Shown: positions 38,590 to 48,223, counted from the first letter of the stretch. The stretch is DNA of 64,000 nt from Sulfurospirillum barnesii SES-3 (GCF_000265295.1 NC_018002.1:1922001-1986000), one strand, 5' to 3'. The notes: generated by a model from the sequence alone, not told the origin. Program-made: numbers and translations.

Positions 38590-39386
38590 GGTTTCTCTCC
38601 TTGCATAATTTTTTCATTGATAATTTCCAAAAGAGGTAAAGCCTCCCAAATACCATCAAGTACATAATGCGCTCCAGCATCGTATAAGCGTTTATACGCA
38701 TTTAAGCGTTTCTCTTCTAAAAATTCTTTAGGCAATGTTTGCATTTCTTCGTATGAAAGACCAAGCTCGTTGCCACTCATTGCCACACCCACACTCCAAC
38801 AACCCGCATTTAAACCCTCATGAATGTCACTGATGGTATCACCAATTTTTAGAATAGAGCTAAGCGGATATATCTCAAGTTCAATAGCATTTTTATAAAC
38901 CATAAAGGGATGAGGACGACCAGGAAGATACACCGATGGGGTAACATAACAATCTGTTGTATACCCTCCCTTAGACGCCTCATGCATCACAACCTCTAGC
39001 ATAGCAGCTGTATAGCCTGTGGTTGAGCCTAATTTAATATTACGTTGTTTGAGTATTTGAGCAAAATCAACAGCCCCTCGTATGGGCTTAGAGTAGTGTT
39101 CCAAAGAGTGAAGTAACGCAGGTTCAAAATGTTTATAAATAGTCTTAGCATCATGCTCATCTGGGTATCGCCCAAACTGATTAAAAAAACGCTCTTTCGT
39201 TAATTCTAAAATCGCTTTCGTGTGGTCAAATTTGAGCATTCCCATAAAGCTACGGATCTCCTCAAAACTCACCTCAAAATTATAAAGCTTAAACGCCTCC
39301 TTAAATGCCGCCACAGGAGAGAGAGAACCAAAATCAACCATGGTTCCCGCCCAATCACAAATAACCCCTTGAAGACCTTTTTGCAT
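38550..39386 (-). CDS. phnX: phosphonoacetaldehyde hydrolase (phosphonatase)
   Basis: A 278-residue HAD-family enzyme that splits phosphonoacetaldehyde into acetaldehyde and phosphate. Nucleophile D11 in [15 protein letters not shown], Schiff-base K52 in [12 protein letters not shown], and the late acidic motif [12 protein letters not shown] are all in place. The start at 39386 has AAGGAGG upstream. It leads the operon, so with phnW the pathway from 2-aminoethylphosphonate to phosphate is complete. Confidence 0.92.
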   Translation of the reverse strand: MQKGLQGVICDWAGTMVDFGSLSPVAAFKEAFKLYNFEVSFEEIRSFMGMLKFDHTKAILELTKERFFNQFGRYPDEHDAKTIYKHFEPALLHSLEHYSKPIRGAVDFAQILKQRNIKLGSTTGYTAAMLEVVMHEASKGGYTTDCYVTPSVYLPGRPHPFMVYKNAIELEIYPLSSILKIGDTISDIHEGLNAGCWSVGVAMSGNELGLSYEEMQTLPKEFLEEKRLNAYKRLYDAGAHYVLDGIWEALPLLEIINEKIMQGEKPCRVGFVQASHQK

Positions 39387-39430
39387 GCTCGCACCTCCTT
39401 GATTCTTCAAATTATCCTACATCAAAAGAA

Positions 39431-39450
39431 TCACAAGAACATTACAAAAA
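39431..39450 (-). promoter_or_regulatory. 11-base-spaced repeat before phnX
   Basis: Plus strand ATCACAA-GAAC-ATTACAA: two near-identical 7-mers 11 bases apart (TTGTAAT/TTGTGAT toward phnX), 45-65 bases before the phnX start. The spacing matches PhoB-type direct repeats. A TTACATGTAA copy (39465) lies just upstream. Weak evidence. Confidence 0.3.
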
Positions 39451-39479
39451 AGAATTCAAACAGTTTACATGTAAAACAC

Positions 39480-40148
39480 CTACACCCCCTGCGTGTATGC
39501 CTCCCAGCCTATTTTTCGCAACACACATGCAGGGCATTCTCCACACCCATACCCCCAAGCGTGTTTGTGCGTATGTACTCCGTTGTAACAGGTATGCGAC
39601 TCGTCAATGACCAAATCCAAAACGCCCTCAACCCGTGAGAGCTCAAAGGTTTGCGCTTTGGTGAGATGCATAAGCGGATAGTGAAAGGTAATGTTGGCTT
39701 CACTCCCCAAATTGAGCGCTAATTCTAAGGCTTTAACAAACGGCTCTCTGCAATCAGGATAGCCTGAATAATCGGTCTGATTGACCCCAATGATGATATG
39801 CTCTATACCTTGCTTTTGCGCAAAGGCGTGTGCTAGAGTAAAGAAAATCGCATTGCGATTAGGCACAAACGAAGCTGGCAAGTTGGTATGCGTCACATGA
39901 TGCGCTCCAATATCTTGCGTACCATCAATGAGTGCAGAGTCATTGAGCTGAGAAAAGGCATCCAGACTGAGCAAGGTGTTTTTTACATGTAAGACATGCG
40001 CTATCTTTTGTGCCTGAGCGATTTCAACACGATGCTTCTGACCGTAATCAAAGGTAATGGTTTCCACCTCATCAAAACGGTTTTTTGCCCAACCAAGGCA
40101 GGTGGTACTGTCTTGTCCACCACTAAAAACAACAAGGGCTTTACGCAT
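39480..40148 (-). CDS. queC: 7-cyano-7-deazaguanine synthase
   Basis: A 222-residue ATP-dependent enzyme making preQ0 from 7-carboxy-7-deazaguanine in queuosine synthesis. PP-loop VVFSGGQDSTTC at residues 7-18; zinc site near the C-terminus with CYNGVHTHKHAWGYGCGECP and ACVLRK. It overlaps queE by one base. TTACATGTAA at 39983 is read as Leu-His-Val in the minus frame. Confidence 0.93.
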   Translation of the reverse strand: MRKALVVFSGGQDSTTCLGWAKNRFDEVETITFDYGQKHRVEIAQAQKIAHVLHVKNTLLSLDAFSQLNDSALIDGTQDIGAHHVTHTNLPASFVPNRNAIFFTLAHAFAQKQGIEHIIIGVNQTDYSGYPDCREPFVKALELALNLGSEANITFHYPLMHLTKAQTFELSRVEGVLDLVIDESHTCYNGVHTHKHAWGYGCGECPACVLRKIGWEAYTQGV

Positions 40149-40726
40149 TACTCCACTCCTAAAAACTTATGCAACTGTACACTTAAGATAAAACGTGGAT
40201 ATTTTTTGACAAACTCCACGCAAAAGGCGACATTTTCAAAATTGGGCTTATCGCTCTCATTTTGAGGCTGAATGAAAATAGGCTTATCGCTTTTAAACTC
40301 CAAAATTTTCTCTAAAGGGGCATTTTTCCCCACCACAAACTTCACCTCATGAAATCCCTCTTGAGCGATATGATTCCACTCTTTTGGACTGTAGGTGATC
40401 CAATTGGCATTGGCAATATGCGAAAACCTAAATCCATTGGTCTCCACCGCTACAAAGTAACCATGTCCCTGCAAAAACGCAATAAAATCACGAAGGTCAT
40501 ACAACGTAGGCTCACCACCTGTGATAATCACATTCATCGAAAGATAGGTTTGAATGCGCTCTAACACCGCTTCAAACGAAAGCTCCTCATACGCACCTTT
40601 ATGCAGCTCCTCATCGCAAAAGGAACAACTCAAATTGCACCCATGAAGACGAATAAAAATAGAAGGAACCCCCACTTGCGTTCCCTCACCTTGAATGGAA
40701 TAAAATATTTCTACAACTTTTAACAT
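40148..40726 (-). CDS. queE: 7-carboxy-7-deazaguanine synthase
   Basis: A 192-residue radical SAM enzyme, the step before QueC. The cluster motif CNLSCSFC (CxxxCxxC) lies near residue 30, the SAM-binding ITGGEPTLYD near 70. It is smaller than E. coli QueE, like other short bacterial versions. It is divergent from queD across a 121-base promoter region with AT-rich -10-like boxes on both strands. Confidence 0.92.
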   Translation of the reverse strand: MLKVVEIFYSIQGEGTQVGVPSIFIRLHGCNLSCSFCDEELHKGAYEELSFEAVLERIQTYLSMNVIITGGEPTLYDLRDFIAFLQGHGYFVAVETNGFRFSHIANANWITYSPKEWNHIAQEGFHEVKFVVGKNAPLEKILEFKSDKPIFIQPQNESDKPNFENVAFCVEFVKKYPRFILSVQLHKFLGVE

Positions 40727-40847
40727 AACACTCTTCTTATATTTTTATACCGATATAGTAGTATTTTTAGGCTAAAAAGCACGTCAAAAATCTTCTTTAC
40801 ATCTCTTTTTAGGTATCATTTAAGCATCACATATTAAGGTATATCTC

Positions 40848-41390
40848 ATGCTATGGCAAATCAGTAAAGAGTTCGATTTTTGTTACGGGCACCGTGTCTG
40901 GTCACAACAACTCGACTCAGAATTTTCGCTCACAGGCTGTTTAGCGTGCCGTCATTTGCACGGGCATCAGGGTAAAATTGTCGTTTATTTGCAAAGCAAT
41001 GAACTCAAAAACGGTATGGTCACAGATTTTCACCATCTTAATTGGTTCAAACAATTTTTAGACGCCACGCTCGATCACAAATTTATCATCGACATCCACG
41101 ACCCACTCTTTGAAACGCTTTTACCGCACTTTTCGGACAAACAAAATCTCCTAAGCCATGAGGCAGGCTACCAAACGCCTGATTTAAGTAAAGTCGTACA
41201 GGAAGCAACCCATTTGATTGAGATGTATGAGGGCTACATTATCGTTGATTTTGTTCCTACCAGTGAAAATATCTCAACATGGCTTTTAGGCATTATTCAA
41301 AAGAAAATGAGTCGTTTAGGGGTCAAAGTATCGCATGTGGAGTTTTTAGAAACCCCAAAAAGCAGAAGTATCGTCTACAATCAACAGTAG
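40848..41390 (+). CDS. queD: 6-carboxytetrahydropterin synthase family
   Basis: A 180-residue PTPS-family enzyme. The first zinc ligand lies in FCYGHRVW and the other two in CRHLHGHQGKI; MVTDFHHL and HKFI follow as in QueD, and ETPKS supplies the late catalytic Glu. It makes 6-carboxy-tetrahydropterin, the substrate of QueE. The 30-residue stretch between the zinc sites differs from E. coli QueD but is typical of Campylobacterota. Confidence 0.88.
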   Translation: MLWQISKEFDFCYGHRVWSQQLDSEFSLTGCLACRHLHGHQGKIVVYLQSNELKNGMVTDFHHLNWFKQFLDATLDHKFIIDIHDPLFETLLPHFSDKQNLLSHEAGYQTPDLSKVVQEATHLIEMYEGYIIVDFVPTSENISTWLLGIIQKKMSRLGVKVSHVEFLETPKSRSIVYNQQ

Positions 41391-41406
41391 GGGGACGCCC
41401 TACTGT

Positions 41407-42105
41407 TTACGCTTTAGCGTAAGCACCCTCAAGTTTTTTATAGAGTGCCTCAATCGTTGGGGCATTTTCGCCTGAAAGGAATGAGAGCATTACCTCGTTG
41501 TCCTCTTTACCATTCCACACTTTTTTATAGTGCCCCTCTTTATAACCGTGGTCTTGTCTAAATTGGTTGAGGACATTTTTTGCCACGTAAAATTTGTAAA
41601 GCACTTTAAGATTAATGCCACACTTACGAGAGAGTGCAAAGTACTCTTTTAAGAGCCCATCAAACAAATCCGCTTCAAAACCTGTCATATCGTGGATAAT
41701 CCCCTCAATGTCATTAATGAGCTCCATTGGATCTGCCGAAGAGAAAGAAAGAGGCTCTTTGGTGAAGGCTTCAAAACCTTGAACGTCTAAGACATCATGC
41801 ACCAATTTTTCCAAATCACCTTTTCCATTGGTTTTATAATCTTCCAACAACAAACTCATAATAAAATGCCAAATATCCACAATCTCAACGGTGACATTGT
41901 CCCAATCCGTCGCTTTGTTAATACTCTTCCAATGTTTCCAACTAAAACTATCAATGAGCTCCGCACACTCCATGTAAATACATCGCTTCCAGTTAATCAT
42001 GCGGTTATTTTTGGTGTACCCATTTTCCCAACCAATTCCATTGGTTTCATCGTTGAGTTTTTGTTGCAGGGCAAACATTTGTGTTAAATAATCTCTACTA
42101 GTCAT
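41407..42105 (-). CDS. dut: dimeric all-alpha dUTP diphosphatase
   Basis: A 232-residue helical NTP pyrophosphatase of the dimeric dUTPase class known from Campylobacter and Leishmania, unrelated to trimeric Dut. Metal-binding residues are in YMECAELIDSFSWKHWK (ExxE) and VEIVDIWHFIMS (ExxD). It hydrolyses dUTP to dUMP. AAGGAAAGCG precedes the ATG. First gene downstream of nothing obvious: it stands between queD (convergent) and the patatin gene. Confidence 0.88.
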   Translation of the reverse strand: MTSRDYLTQMFALQQKLNDETNGIGWENGYTKNNRMINWKRCIYMECAELIDSFSWKHWKSINKATDWDNVTVEIVDIWHFIMSLLLEDYKTNGKGDLEKLVHDVLDVQGFEAFTKEPLSFSSADPMELINDIEGIIHDMTGFEADLFDGLLKEYFALSRKCGINLKVLYKFYVAKNVLNQFRQDHGYKEGHYKKVWNGKEDNEVMLSFLSGENAPTIEALYKKLEGAYAKA

Positions 42106-42129
42106 CGCTTTCCTTCGTTTATAAAAACC

Positions 42130-42903
42130 CTAGATTATACTTTTTTGCGCCATAAAAGTCAAAAGAGACTCACTCCCTTTAGCGTATCCTAGCTCAAAAC
42201 AGCGCATCAATTCACCAAAAGTAAACAATCCAAAGGTGGAGAGTTCAGGATCGCTAATGTAAAGATCGCTTTTAGAAATTTGCAACTGAGACGATGCCAT
42301 AAAGAGCAAAAACAACGAGCGTTTTACCATGGAAGTGAGGGTGTGTTTTGTCGTTACATGTAAAGGGTGAAGATTGACACTCACAATAGGATCATCAAAA
42401 TCTAAGAGGGGAGAAATAGGAAGATTATCCATAAATCCTCCATCAATTAAAAGATAGTTTTCATAAACAATAGGGCGAAAAATAGGAATGAGCGCTGAGC
42501 TTGCAATGGCTAGCTTAATAGCATCGCCCTTGCAAAAACGTACCAACTCACCCCTGTTCATATCCACACAGGTGATAAAAGTAGGAATGCGCATCTCCTC
42601 CAGTCGTGAGATAGGTGCAATTTCCCTTAAAATCGCCGCTGTCTCATCAATGCGAAACAAGCCTTTTTGAAAATAATTAAACCCAATCACCTTGCGAAGG
42701 GCTTCACTCTTAAACAGACGTATCATATCAAAAGCACTCACGCCTGAGCCCACGCCTGTGGCAATGACCGCTCCAATGCTTGTTCCTGAAATAGCGCCTA
42801 TTTCAATGCCATGGCGCTCACACGCGGCGATGACACCCAGATGAAAGGCACCCCTAGCCGCACCGCCTGAGAGGGCGAGTGAAATTTTTAGTGTTCCAGC
42901 CAT
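42130..42903 (-). CDS. patatin-like phospholipase
   Basis: A 257-residue RssA-like patatin. Oxyanion loop LSGGAARGAFHLG, nucleophile elbow GTSIG (Ser near residue 42) and dyad Asp in DGGFMDNLP are intact, so lipase or acyl hydrolase activity is expected. No signal peptide; probably membrane-associated from the cytosol. It overlaps the upstream hydrolase gene by 16 bases, suggesting co-translation. TTACATGTAA at 42354. Confidence 0.88.
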   Translation of the reverse strand: MAGTLKISLALSGGAARGAFHLGVIAACERHGIEIGAISGTSIGAVIATGVGSGVSAFDMIRLFKSEALRKVIGFNYFQKGLFRIDETAAILREIAPISRLEEMRIPTFITCVDMNRGELVRFCKGDAIKLAIASSALIPIFRPIVYENYLLIDGGFMDNLPISPLLDFDDPIVSVNLHPLHVTTKHTLTSMVKRSLFLLFMASSQLQISKSDLYISDPELSTFGLFTFGELMRCFELGYAKGSESLLTFMAQKSII

Positions 42904-43655
42904 GAAATAATCTTAAACTCCCCATCATACGTCTCGACAATAGCGGTACACGACTCCACCCAATCGCCACAGTTTAGGTACTTTATACCCTCAATTTCTC
43001 GCATCTCCGCCTTGTGAATATGCCCACAAATGACTCCATCGTAGTGATTACGTCTGGCATGTTCACTTAAAATCGCTTCAAAATCGGTAATAAACGAAAC
43101 CGAACTTTTCACATGGTCTTTGACATACTTGGAGAGTGACCAGTGACGTTGGTAGCGCAATCTTTTACGACACCACGTTAAAACTTGGTTTACATGTAAC
43201 AGCATATCGTACCCAACATCCCCCAAAAGGGCTAACCAGCGTTTGGTCATTGTGACACTGTCAAAAAAATCACCATGTGCGATGTAATACCGCTCATTGC
43301 GAAGACTTACATACGCATACTCATCCCGAATTTCAATGCTATCGCCCAATGCTAAAGGCAAAAAAGAGCGTAAAAACTCATCGTGATTGCCTGTAATGTA
43401 AGTGACCTTTGTCCCTTTTCGTGCCTTTCGCAACACTTTTTGAATGACATCTGAGTGCGATTGCGCCCATTTCATCTTACGCTTAATCGCCCACCCATCA
43501 ATAATATCGCCCACTAAAAAAAGGTGCTCACACTCGCTGCGTCTTAAAAACTCCAACAACTCATGCGCTTGGCAAAAGCGTGTGCCTAAATGCACGTCAG
43601 AGATAAAAATAGAACGAAATGCAAACACCTCTTCATCATTGGCTATTGAACTCAT
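42888..43655 (-). CDS. LpxH-like metallophosphoesterase
   Basis: A 255-residue calcineurin-like phosphoesterase. Metal motifs: FISDVHLGTR, VGDIIDGW, ITGNHDEFLR, AHGDFFD and CGHIHKAEM. This set is that of UDP-2,3-diacylglucosamine hydrolases, the lipid A step after LpxD, although this long-loop subgroup is not proven to be LpxH. It overlaps the PIN-PhoH gene by 4 bases (ATGA). Confidence 0.82.
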   Translation of the reverse strand: MSSIANDEEVFAFRSIFISDVHLGTRFCQAHELLEFLRRSECEHLFLVGDIIDGWAIKRKMKWAQSHSDVIQKVLRKARKGTKVTYITGNHDEFLRSFLPLALGDSIEIRDEYAYVSLRNERYYIAHGDFFDSVTMTKRWLALLGDVGYDMLLHVNQVLTWCRKRLRYQRHWSLSKYVKDHVKSSVSFITDFEAILSEHARRNHYDGVICGHIHKAEMREIEGIKYLNCGDWVESCTAIVETYDGEFKIISWLEH

Positions 43656-45049
43656 GTGCTCTTATCACTCTCCCCAAAAATTTCATCGGCAAAGTGCGAA
43701 AACTTACCACGTACCGATTTATCCAACTCAATCGCAAAAAGCGAGATGTGCGTCTGCTCTTTTTTGGTCTGCTTTAAAAGCGAGGTCAAGCCATTGTTAA
43801 AGCGGTTAAGGTACATATTGTCAATTTGGCGGTTTGAGCCAATCACAATGGCTTTACAGTTGTTATCAAGCCTCGATAAAATAAGCTGTGTCGTGTTGTT
43901 AGAGCTGTTTTGCCACTCATCTAAAATAACAATGGCATTGGAAAGTGTTCGACCACGAGCTTCTCCAGGCCAAAGTTTTTCGATGTTGTATTTGGTGATG
44001 AGCTCTTGCACTTTTTTTTCAATTGCCATTTGAGGCTCTTGGGTATTGTCACGTTTTTTCATACGTTTTTTGGCAATAAACTCTAAGGTATCGTAAAGTG
44101 CCATGTTATAAATACGAAATTTCTCGTCATTTCCTGAGAGATACCCCACATCTGCACCCTTATCAACACTCTCAATGGAGTTGCGCACATAGACAATTTT
44201 TTCGTAACTCCCTTTGCTGACTAAGCGCATCGCTGCCACAAATGCCATCAAGGTTTTACCACTTCCAGCTCTGGCGTCAATGACATGAATATCGTACATG
44301 TTAGAAAGCAGTGCTTTCATAAAAAACTTCTGTTTGAGGTTGATGGGTTTAACCTCTAAACCTCTAAAGTCAAGCTCTTCATTGAGCATATAAATAATCC
44401 CCGCAGGCGAGATAATCGCATGTTCAGAATTGCCATCAGGACTGACAAACTCATAGCAATAATTACTGCTTTTATGCTCAGGATCAAATTCGCTGATAAG
44501 TTTTTTATCTAAGGTATTAAAGAGTGCTGAATCAAGTGGAAGCTGTTTGACAAACTCAAACTCAGGTACATCGCTTCGATCTTCTCTTAAAGACTCCACC
44601 GTGACGTTGTAAAAAAGCCCAAACATACGGGCATACACGTCCAAAGAGAGAAAAATTACTTTATAATCTACATAATACTCCTGCGCCCCCGAGGCAACCT
44701 CAAGAATACGTTTATCGTTGGACTCGTTGATAAATTGGGAGTCAATATCGGAAGTATAGAGAGTTTTGGAGAAGAGGTGAATGGCAATATCATCATCATA
44801 GCGCATCTTCACCACACGGAAAATCTCACCGCTATCGACCTCTTCCACCTTGCACGAAGCAAGCATACGAGCGAAACTTCTAGCCTGATAGCCTAGCTCA
44901 CTAAAGTTCTTTTTAAAATCCTCTAGTTCTATGAGCACCGTCTCGGGAATCACAATGATGTTGTTGCCACCATCACACAACTCTTTGATGAAATTGGTAT
45001 TGTGCAAGATAATGTTGGTATCAAGCACATAAACTTTGTTGACTGACAT
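43652..45049 (-). CDS. PIN-PhoH family ATPase/ribonuclease
   Basis: A 465-residue protein starting at 45049 (AAGGAAGTGGG upstream). N-terminal PIN nuclease domain, residues 1-140: VYVLDTNIILH carries the first Asp. C-terminal PhoH ATPase domain: Walker A DARAGSGKTLMAF and Walker B NAIVILDEWQN. PhoH2-like proteins combine RNA helicase and ribonuclease activity. Despite the name, no phosphate link is implied. It leads a tight three-gene run with the LpxH-like and patatin genes. Confidence 0.88.
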   Translation of the reverse strand: MSVNKVYVLDTNIILHNTNFIKELCDGGNNIIVIPETVLIELEDFKKNFSELGYQARSFARMLASCKVEEVDSGEIFRVVKMRYDDDIAIHLFSKTLYTSDIDSQFINESNDKRILEVASGAQEYYVDYKVIFLSLDVYARMFGLFYNVTVESLREDRSDVPEFEFVKQLPLDSALFNTLDKKLISEFDPEHKSSNYCYEFVSPDGNSEHAIISPAGIIYMLNEELDFRGLEVKPINLKQKFFMKALLSNMYDIHVIDARAGSGKTLMAFVAAMRLVSKGSYEKIVYVRNSIESVDKGADVGYLSGNDEKFRIYNMALYDTLEFIAKKRMKKRDNTQEPQMAIEKKVQELITKYNIEKLWPGEARGRTLSNAIVILDEWQNSSNNTTQLILSRLDNNCKAIVIGSNRQIDNMYLNRFNNGLTSLLKQTKKEQTHISLFAIELDKSVRGKFSHFADEIFGESDKST

Positions 45050-45259
45050 CCCACTTCCTTTCATACGATAATTCTATGCAAACATTATAACAACTTCGTA
45101 ACAAAAAAAATTGTTTTTAAGCGTATTTTATAGGCGCAGACACGCAGACTTAAAGAGGCATCATCTCTTTTTACAAAAGTGTGTGCTTCTTTGCATAGAC
45201 CTATATACTTCTTCTATAAACCTGTAACACCTAAGCTCGGCTTGGGTATGATTTCATTT

Positions 45260-45275
45260 TGTAACATTTATTACA
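45260..45275 (+). promoter_or_regulatory. inverted repeat before MFS exporter
   Basis: TGTAA-CATTTA-TTACA, a short symmetric site 25-40 bases before the exporter start, of a size suited to a TetR- or MarR-type repressor. No regulator gene is adjacent. The rest of the 250-base gap holds small stems (CTAAGC-TCG-GCTTGG and AAGAG-N7-CTCTT followed by Ts) and no gene. Confidence 0.35.
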
Positions 45276-45299
45276 CTTTACGAATTTAGGAATGTTTTA

Positions 45300-46808
45300 A
45301 TGCCGTATTCTTATGAAAAACGATGGGCAGGTCTTGGAGCACTGTGCCTTGCTATGTCCATCATTACACTGGACAATACCGTCCTTGATGTTGCCCTTCC
45401 CTCTATTTCCAACGATTTATCCGCAAGCATGAGTGAACTGCAATGGATTGTTGATATTTATATTCTCTTTTTTGCCTCTATTTTAATTACCATTGGCGCC
45501 CTTGGCGATCAGTTTGGGCGAAAGAGGTTTCTTAAAATTGGCATTGTACTCTTTAGTCTTGCCTCGTTGGGAGCAGGTCTTTCAACCTCAACCGCAGAGC
45601 TCATTCTCTTTCGTAGCCTGAGCGGTTTTGGTGCGGCATTTATTATGCCCTCCACGCTCTCCATCATCACGCATATGTTTACAGATTCTGATGAGCGCAT
45701 GAAAGCCATCGGACTTTGGTCAATGATCTTTGGACTCAGTCAAGGCTTTGGACCGTTAATTGGCGGTTTCATCATCGAATACACTTCATGGCACTGGGTC
45801 TTTTTTATCAATTTGCCCATTGGGTTGATTGCCTTTGTCTATGCCTCATGGGTTCTGCCTGAATCGCACAATAAAAATGCGAAAGCAGACCTTGTGGGCA
45901 TGCTACTTTGTGTGATTTTTTTGTTTGCGCTCACCTATGGCATTATCGAAGCAGGGGTAAAAAGTTTAAGCGATGCAACGGTTCAGATAAGCCTTATCAT
46001 AGGGCTAACCGTTTGTGCTCTTTTTATCTTTTGGGAGAGACGATGCTCTCACGCAATGATTCCTTTTGAGCTTTTTAAAAAACGTACCTTCACCATTCCC
46101 TCTTTTGCAATTGCGCTCATTGTTTTTGGGATGGTTGGCTCCATGTTTTTCTTTTCACAACTCTTCCAAACCGTACAAGGCTACAGCGCTTTACAAGCAG
46201 GTTTATTGCTGATGCCTATGACCTTAGGCGTTGCAATAGGCTCTAAAATTTCACCCAATGCCCTCAAAGCCTATGGCATGCCTTTGAGTATTGGTGGCGG
46301 CATTATTATCTCAGCCCTAGGCATGGTACTTTTTGTGTTCACGATTACGATACATATGCCACTTTGGGCAATTCTGGTTGGATTTTTAATTCAAGGATTT
46401 GGGATGGGTCTTTCTATGCCACCTTCGACACATTCGATTATGAGCTCTATTCCAAAAGAAAAAGCAGGTGTAGGCAGTGCTCTTAATGACACCACCATTG
46501 AGCTTTCTGCGGCAATGAGCATTGCCATCTTAGGGAGTTATGTCAACCATATTTATCTTTTACATGTAAAAGAGATTGAGGCAGAGCCATCGCTTTTAAA
46601 AGCGCTTCAAAACTCTATTCAATCCGCCCATCAGGCAATAGCCTCACTTCCTAATGTTGCGGCGCATGATCATTTGTTAACCCTTGTCAATCAAGCCTTT
46701 ATTGATGGCATGTATCACACGATGATTGTAGGATGTCTTCTCTCGATACTAAGTGGTAGTTTAGCGATTTGGCTCTTACCAAACAATGCGCAAGAGCCAA
46801 AGCAATAA
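45300..46808 (+). CDS. MFS drug exporter, EmrB/QacA (14-helix) family
   Basis: A 502-residue inner-membrane proton antiporter with 14 hydrophobic segments. Motif A GDQFGRKRFLKIG follows helix 2; motif D1 LDNTVLDVALPSI lies in helix 1; motif C-like GPLIGGFIIE lies in helix 5. These are DHA2-family markers. The substrate cannot be read from sequence. It has no EmrA or TolC partner upstream but faces an RND system on the other strand. TTACATGTAA at 46560 and again just after the stop (46813). Confidence 0.88.
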   Translation: MPYSYEKRWAGLGALCLAMSIITLDNTVLDVALPSISNDLSASMSELQWIVDIYILFFASILITIGALGDQFGRKRFLKIGIVLFSLASLGAGLSTSTAELILFRSLSGFGAAFIMPSTLSIITHMFTDSDERMKAIGLWSMIFGLSQGFGPLIGGFIIEYTSWHWVFFINLPIGLIAFVYASWVLPESHNKNAKADLVGMLLCVIFLFALTYGIIEAGVKSLSDATVQISLIIGLTVCALFIFWERRCSHAMIPFELFKKRTFTIPSFAIALIVFGMVGSMFFFSQLFQTVQGYSALQAGLLLMPMTLGVAIGSKISPNALKAYGMPLSIGGGIIISALGMVLFVFTITIHMPLWAILVGFLIQGFGMGLSMPPSTHSIMSSIPKEKAGVGSALNDTTIELSAAMSIAILGSYVNHIYLLHVKEIEAEPSLLKALQNSIQSAHQAIASLPNVAAHDHLLTLVNQAFIDGMYHTMIVGCLLSILSGSLAIWLLPNNAQEPKQ

Positions 46809-46828
46809 CATCTTACATGTAAAGCATT

Positions 46829-48223
46829 TTACGGTTGATTTTGGGTGATTCCACCGCCCAAAACACGGTAAAGCGTGACACGGTTTATAAGCTCTTCAAG
46901 CCTTACATTAATGAACGCTTTTTGTGAACTGTAAAACGAACGCTGAGAGAGAAGCGCATTTAAGTAGGTATCGACCCCTTTTTGATAGCGTGCGTCATAA
47001 ATAGCGTAACTGTTTGCATTGGCTTCCACCAAAGCTTTTTGAGCATCGTACTGTTCAAAAATGGTCGCACGGCGTGAAAGCGCACGCTCCACTTCGCTAA
47101 ACGCCGTTTGTATGGTGGCTTCATAGGTGGCTAGATACAGCGCTTTTTTGGCTTTGGCATAGTCCAAATTCGCATCCCTCTCGCCCATATCAAAAATGGG
47201 GAGCGTCACAGTGGGAGCAAACGACCAAATTTTAGACGTGCCTCCATCAAAAAGCCCTGTTAAGCTGTTCGTCCCAACACCACCTTTGGTTGTAAGCGTA
47301 ATAGAAGGAAAATACGCCGCTCGTGCCACCCCAATGTTAGCATTGGCTGATTTAAGATTGTGTTCAGCACTCAACACATCAGGACGATTCAGTAAAATCT
47401 CTGAAGAAAGCCCCACAGGCACATCTAAAAGCCACGCTTGAGCCTCCTCTTCTAAGCCTTTAGGCAGATGAACATCTGCCACTTTTGCGCCCACTAAAAG
47501 CTCTAACGCACTTCTATCGTGCGCCACTTGAGTCGTATAATTTGCAACATCTACTCTGGCTTGTTGGTAAATACTCTGTGCGTTGTACAAGGAAACCTTC
47601 GTATCTACCCCTAAATCTACCCTTTTTTGCACCACTTCTAAAGAGCGTTTGGCACTCTGTTCTGTCTGTTTAGCAAGGTGTAAAAGCGTGGTATCCGAGG
47701 CATAGCTTAACCATGCATTGATGGTTTCTGCAATGAGTGCAATACGTACGGTTTTTTCTGCCTCCTCTACCCCTTTGTAACTTTCAAGAGACGCCTCACT
47801 TTGGCTTTTTACTTTACCAAAAAAGTCCAACTCATAACTGCTTAACCCAACCGTAGCCGTAGAACTTTCTGAGATAGCAGTACTCTCTCCTGAGATAGAA
47901 CGTGCTTTTGAACCCGTGGCAGAAGCATCAATACTGGGAAACTGTGCACTTCGAGTCACACGATACGTCGCACGTGCCATCTCAATGTTGGCTACTGCTT
48001 TTTTAAGATCACGACTCTGCTCTAGGGCTTGTGCAACCACCGCTTGCAAGGAAGGCTCTTGAATAAACGCTTCCCAGCTTAAATCCTGAGGATTGCTTTT
48101 TTGCACCGAAGTATTCACATCAAAAGTTGATGGAATGGGCGCAGTGGGACGCACATACTCTGGCGCCATACTCATACATCCCACAAACAAAAAGGGGATT
48201 AAAACCAGACTGTATTTTTGCAT
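46829..48223 (-). CDS. cmeC: outer-membrane efflux lipoprotein (CmeC/OprM type)
   Basis: A 464-residue TolC-family channel. The lipobox FLFVGC places the lipidated Cys at about residue 16; MAPEYVRPTAPIPSTF is the NodT-class N-terminus. Two coiled-coil hairpins and the repeat IALIAETINAWL / SYELDFFGKV follow. It starts one base after the RND pump gene, completing a tripartite exporter. Confidence 0.9.
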   Translation of the reverse strand: MQKYSLVLIPFLFVGCMSMAPEYVRPTAPIPSTFDVNTSVQKSNPQDLSWEAFIQEPSLQAVVAQALEQSRDLKKAVANIEMARATYRVTRSAQFPSIDASATGSKARSISGESTAISESSTATVGLSSYELDFFGKVKSQSEASLESYKGVEEAEKTVRIALIAETINAWLSYASDTTLLHLAKQTEQSAKRSLEVVQKRVDLGVDTKVSLYNAQSIYQQARVDVANYTTQVAHDRSALELLVGAKVADVHLPKGLEEEAQAWLLDVPVGLSSEILLNRPDVLSAEHNLKSANANIGVARAAYFPSITLTTKGGVGTNSLTGLFDGGTSKIWSFAPTVTLPIFDMGERDANLDYAKAKKALYLATYEATIQTAFSEVERALSRRATIFEQYDAQKALVEANANSYAIYDARYQKGVDTYLNALLSQRSFYSSQKAFINVRLEELINRVTLYRVLGGGITQNQP

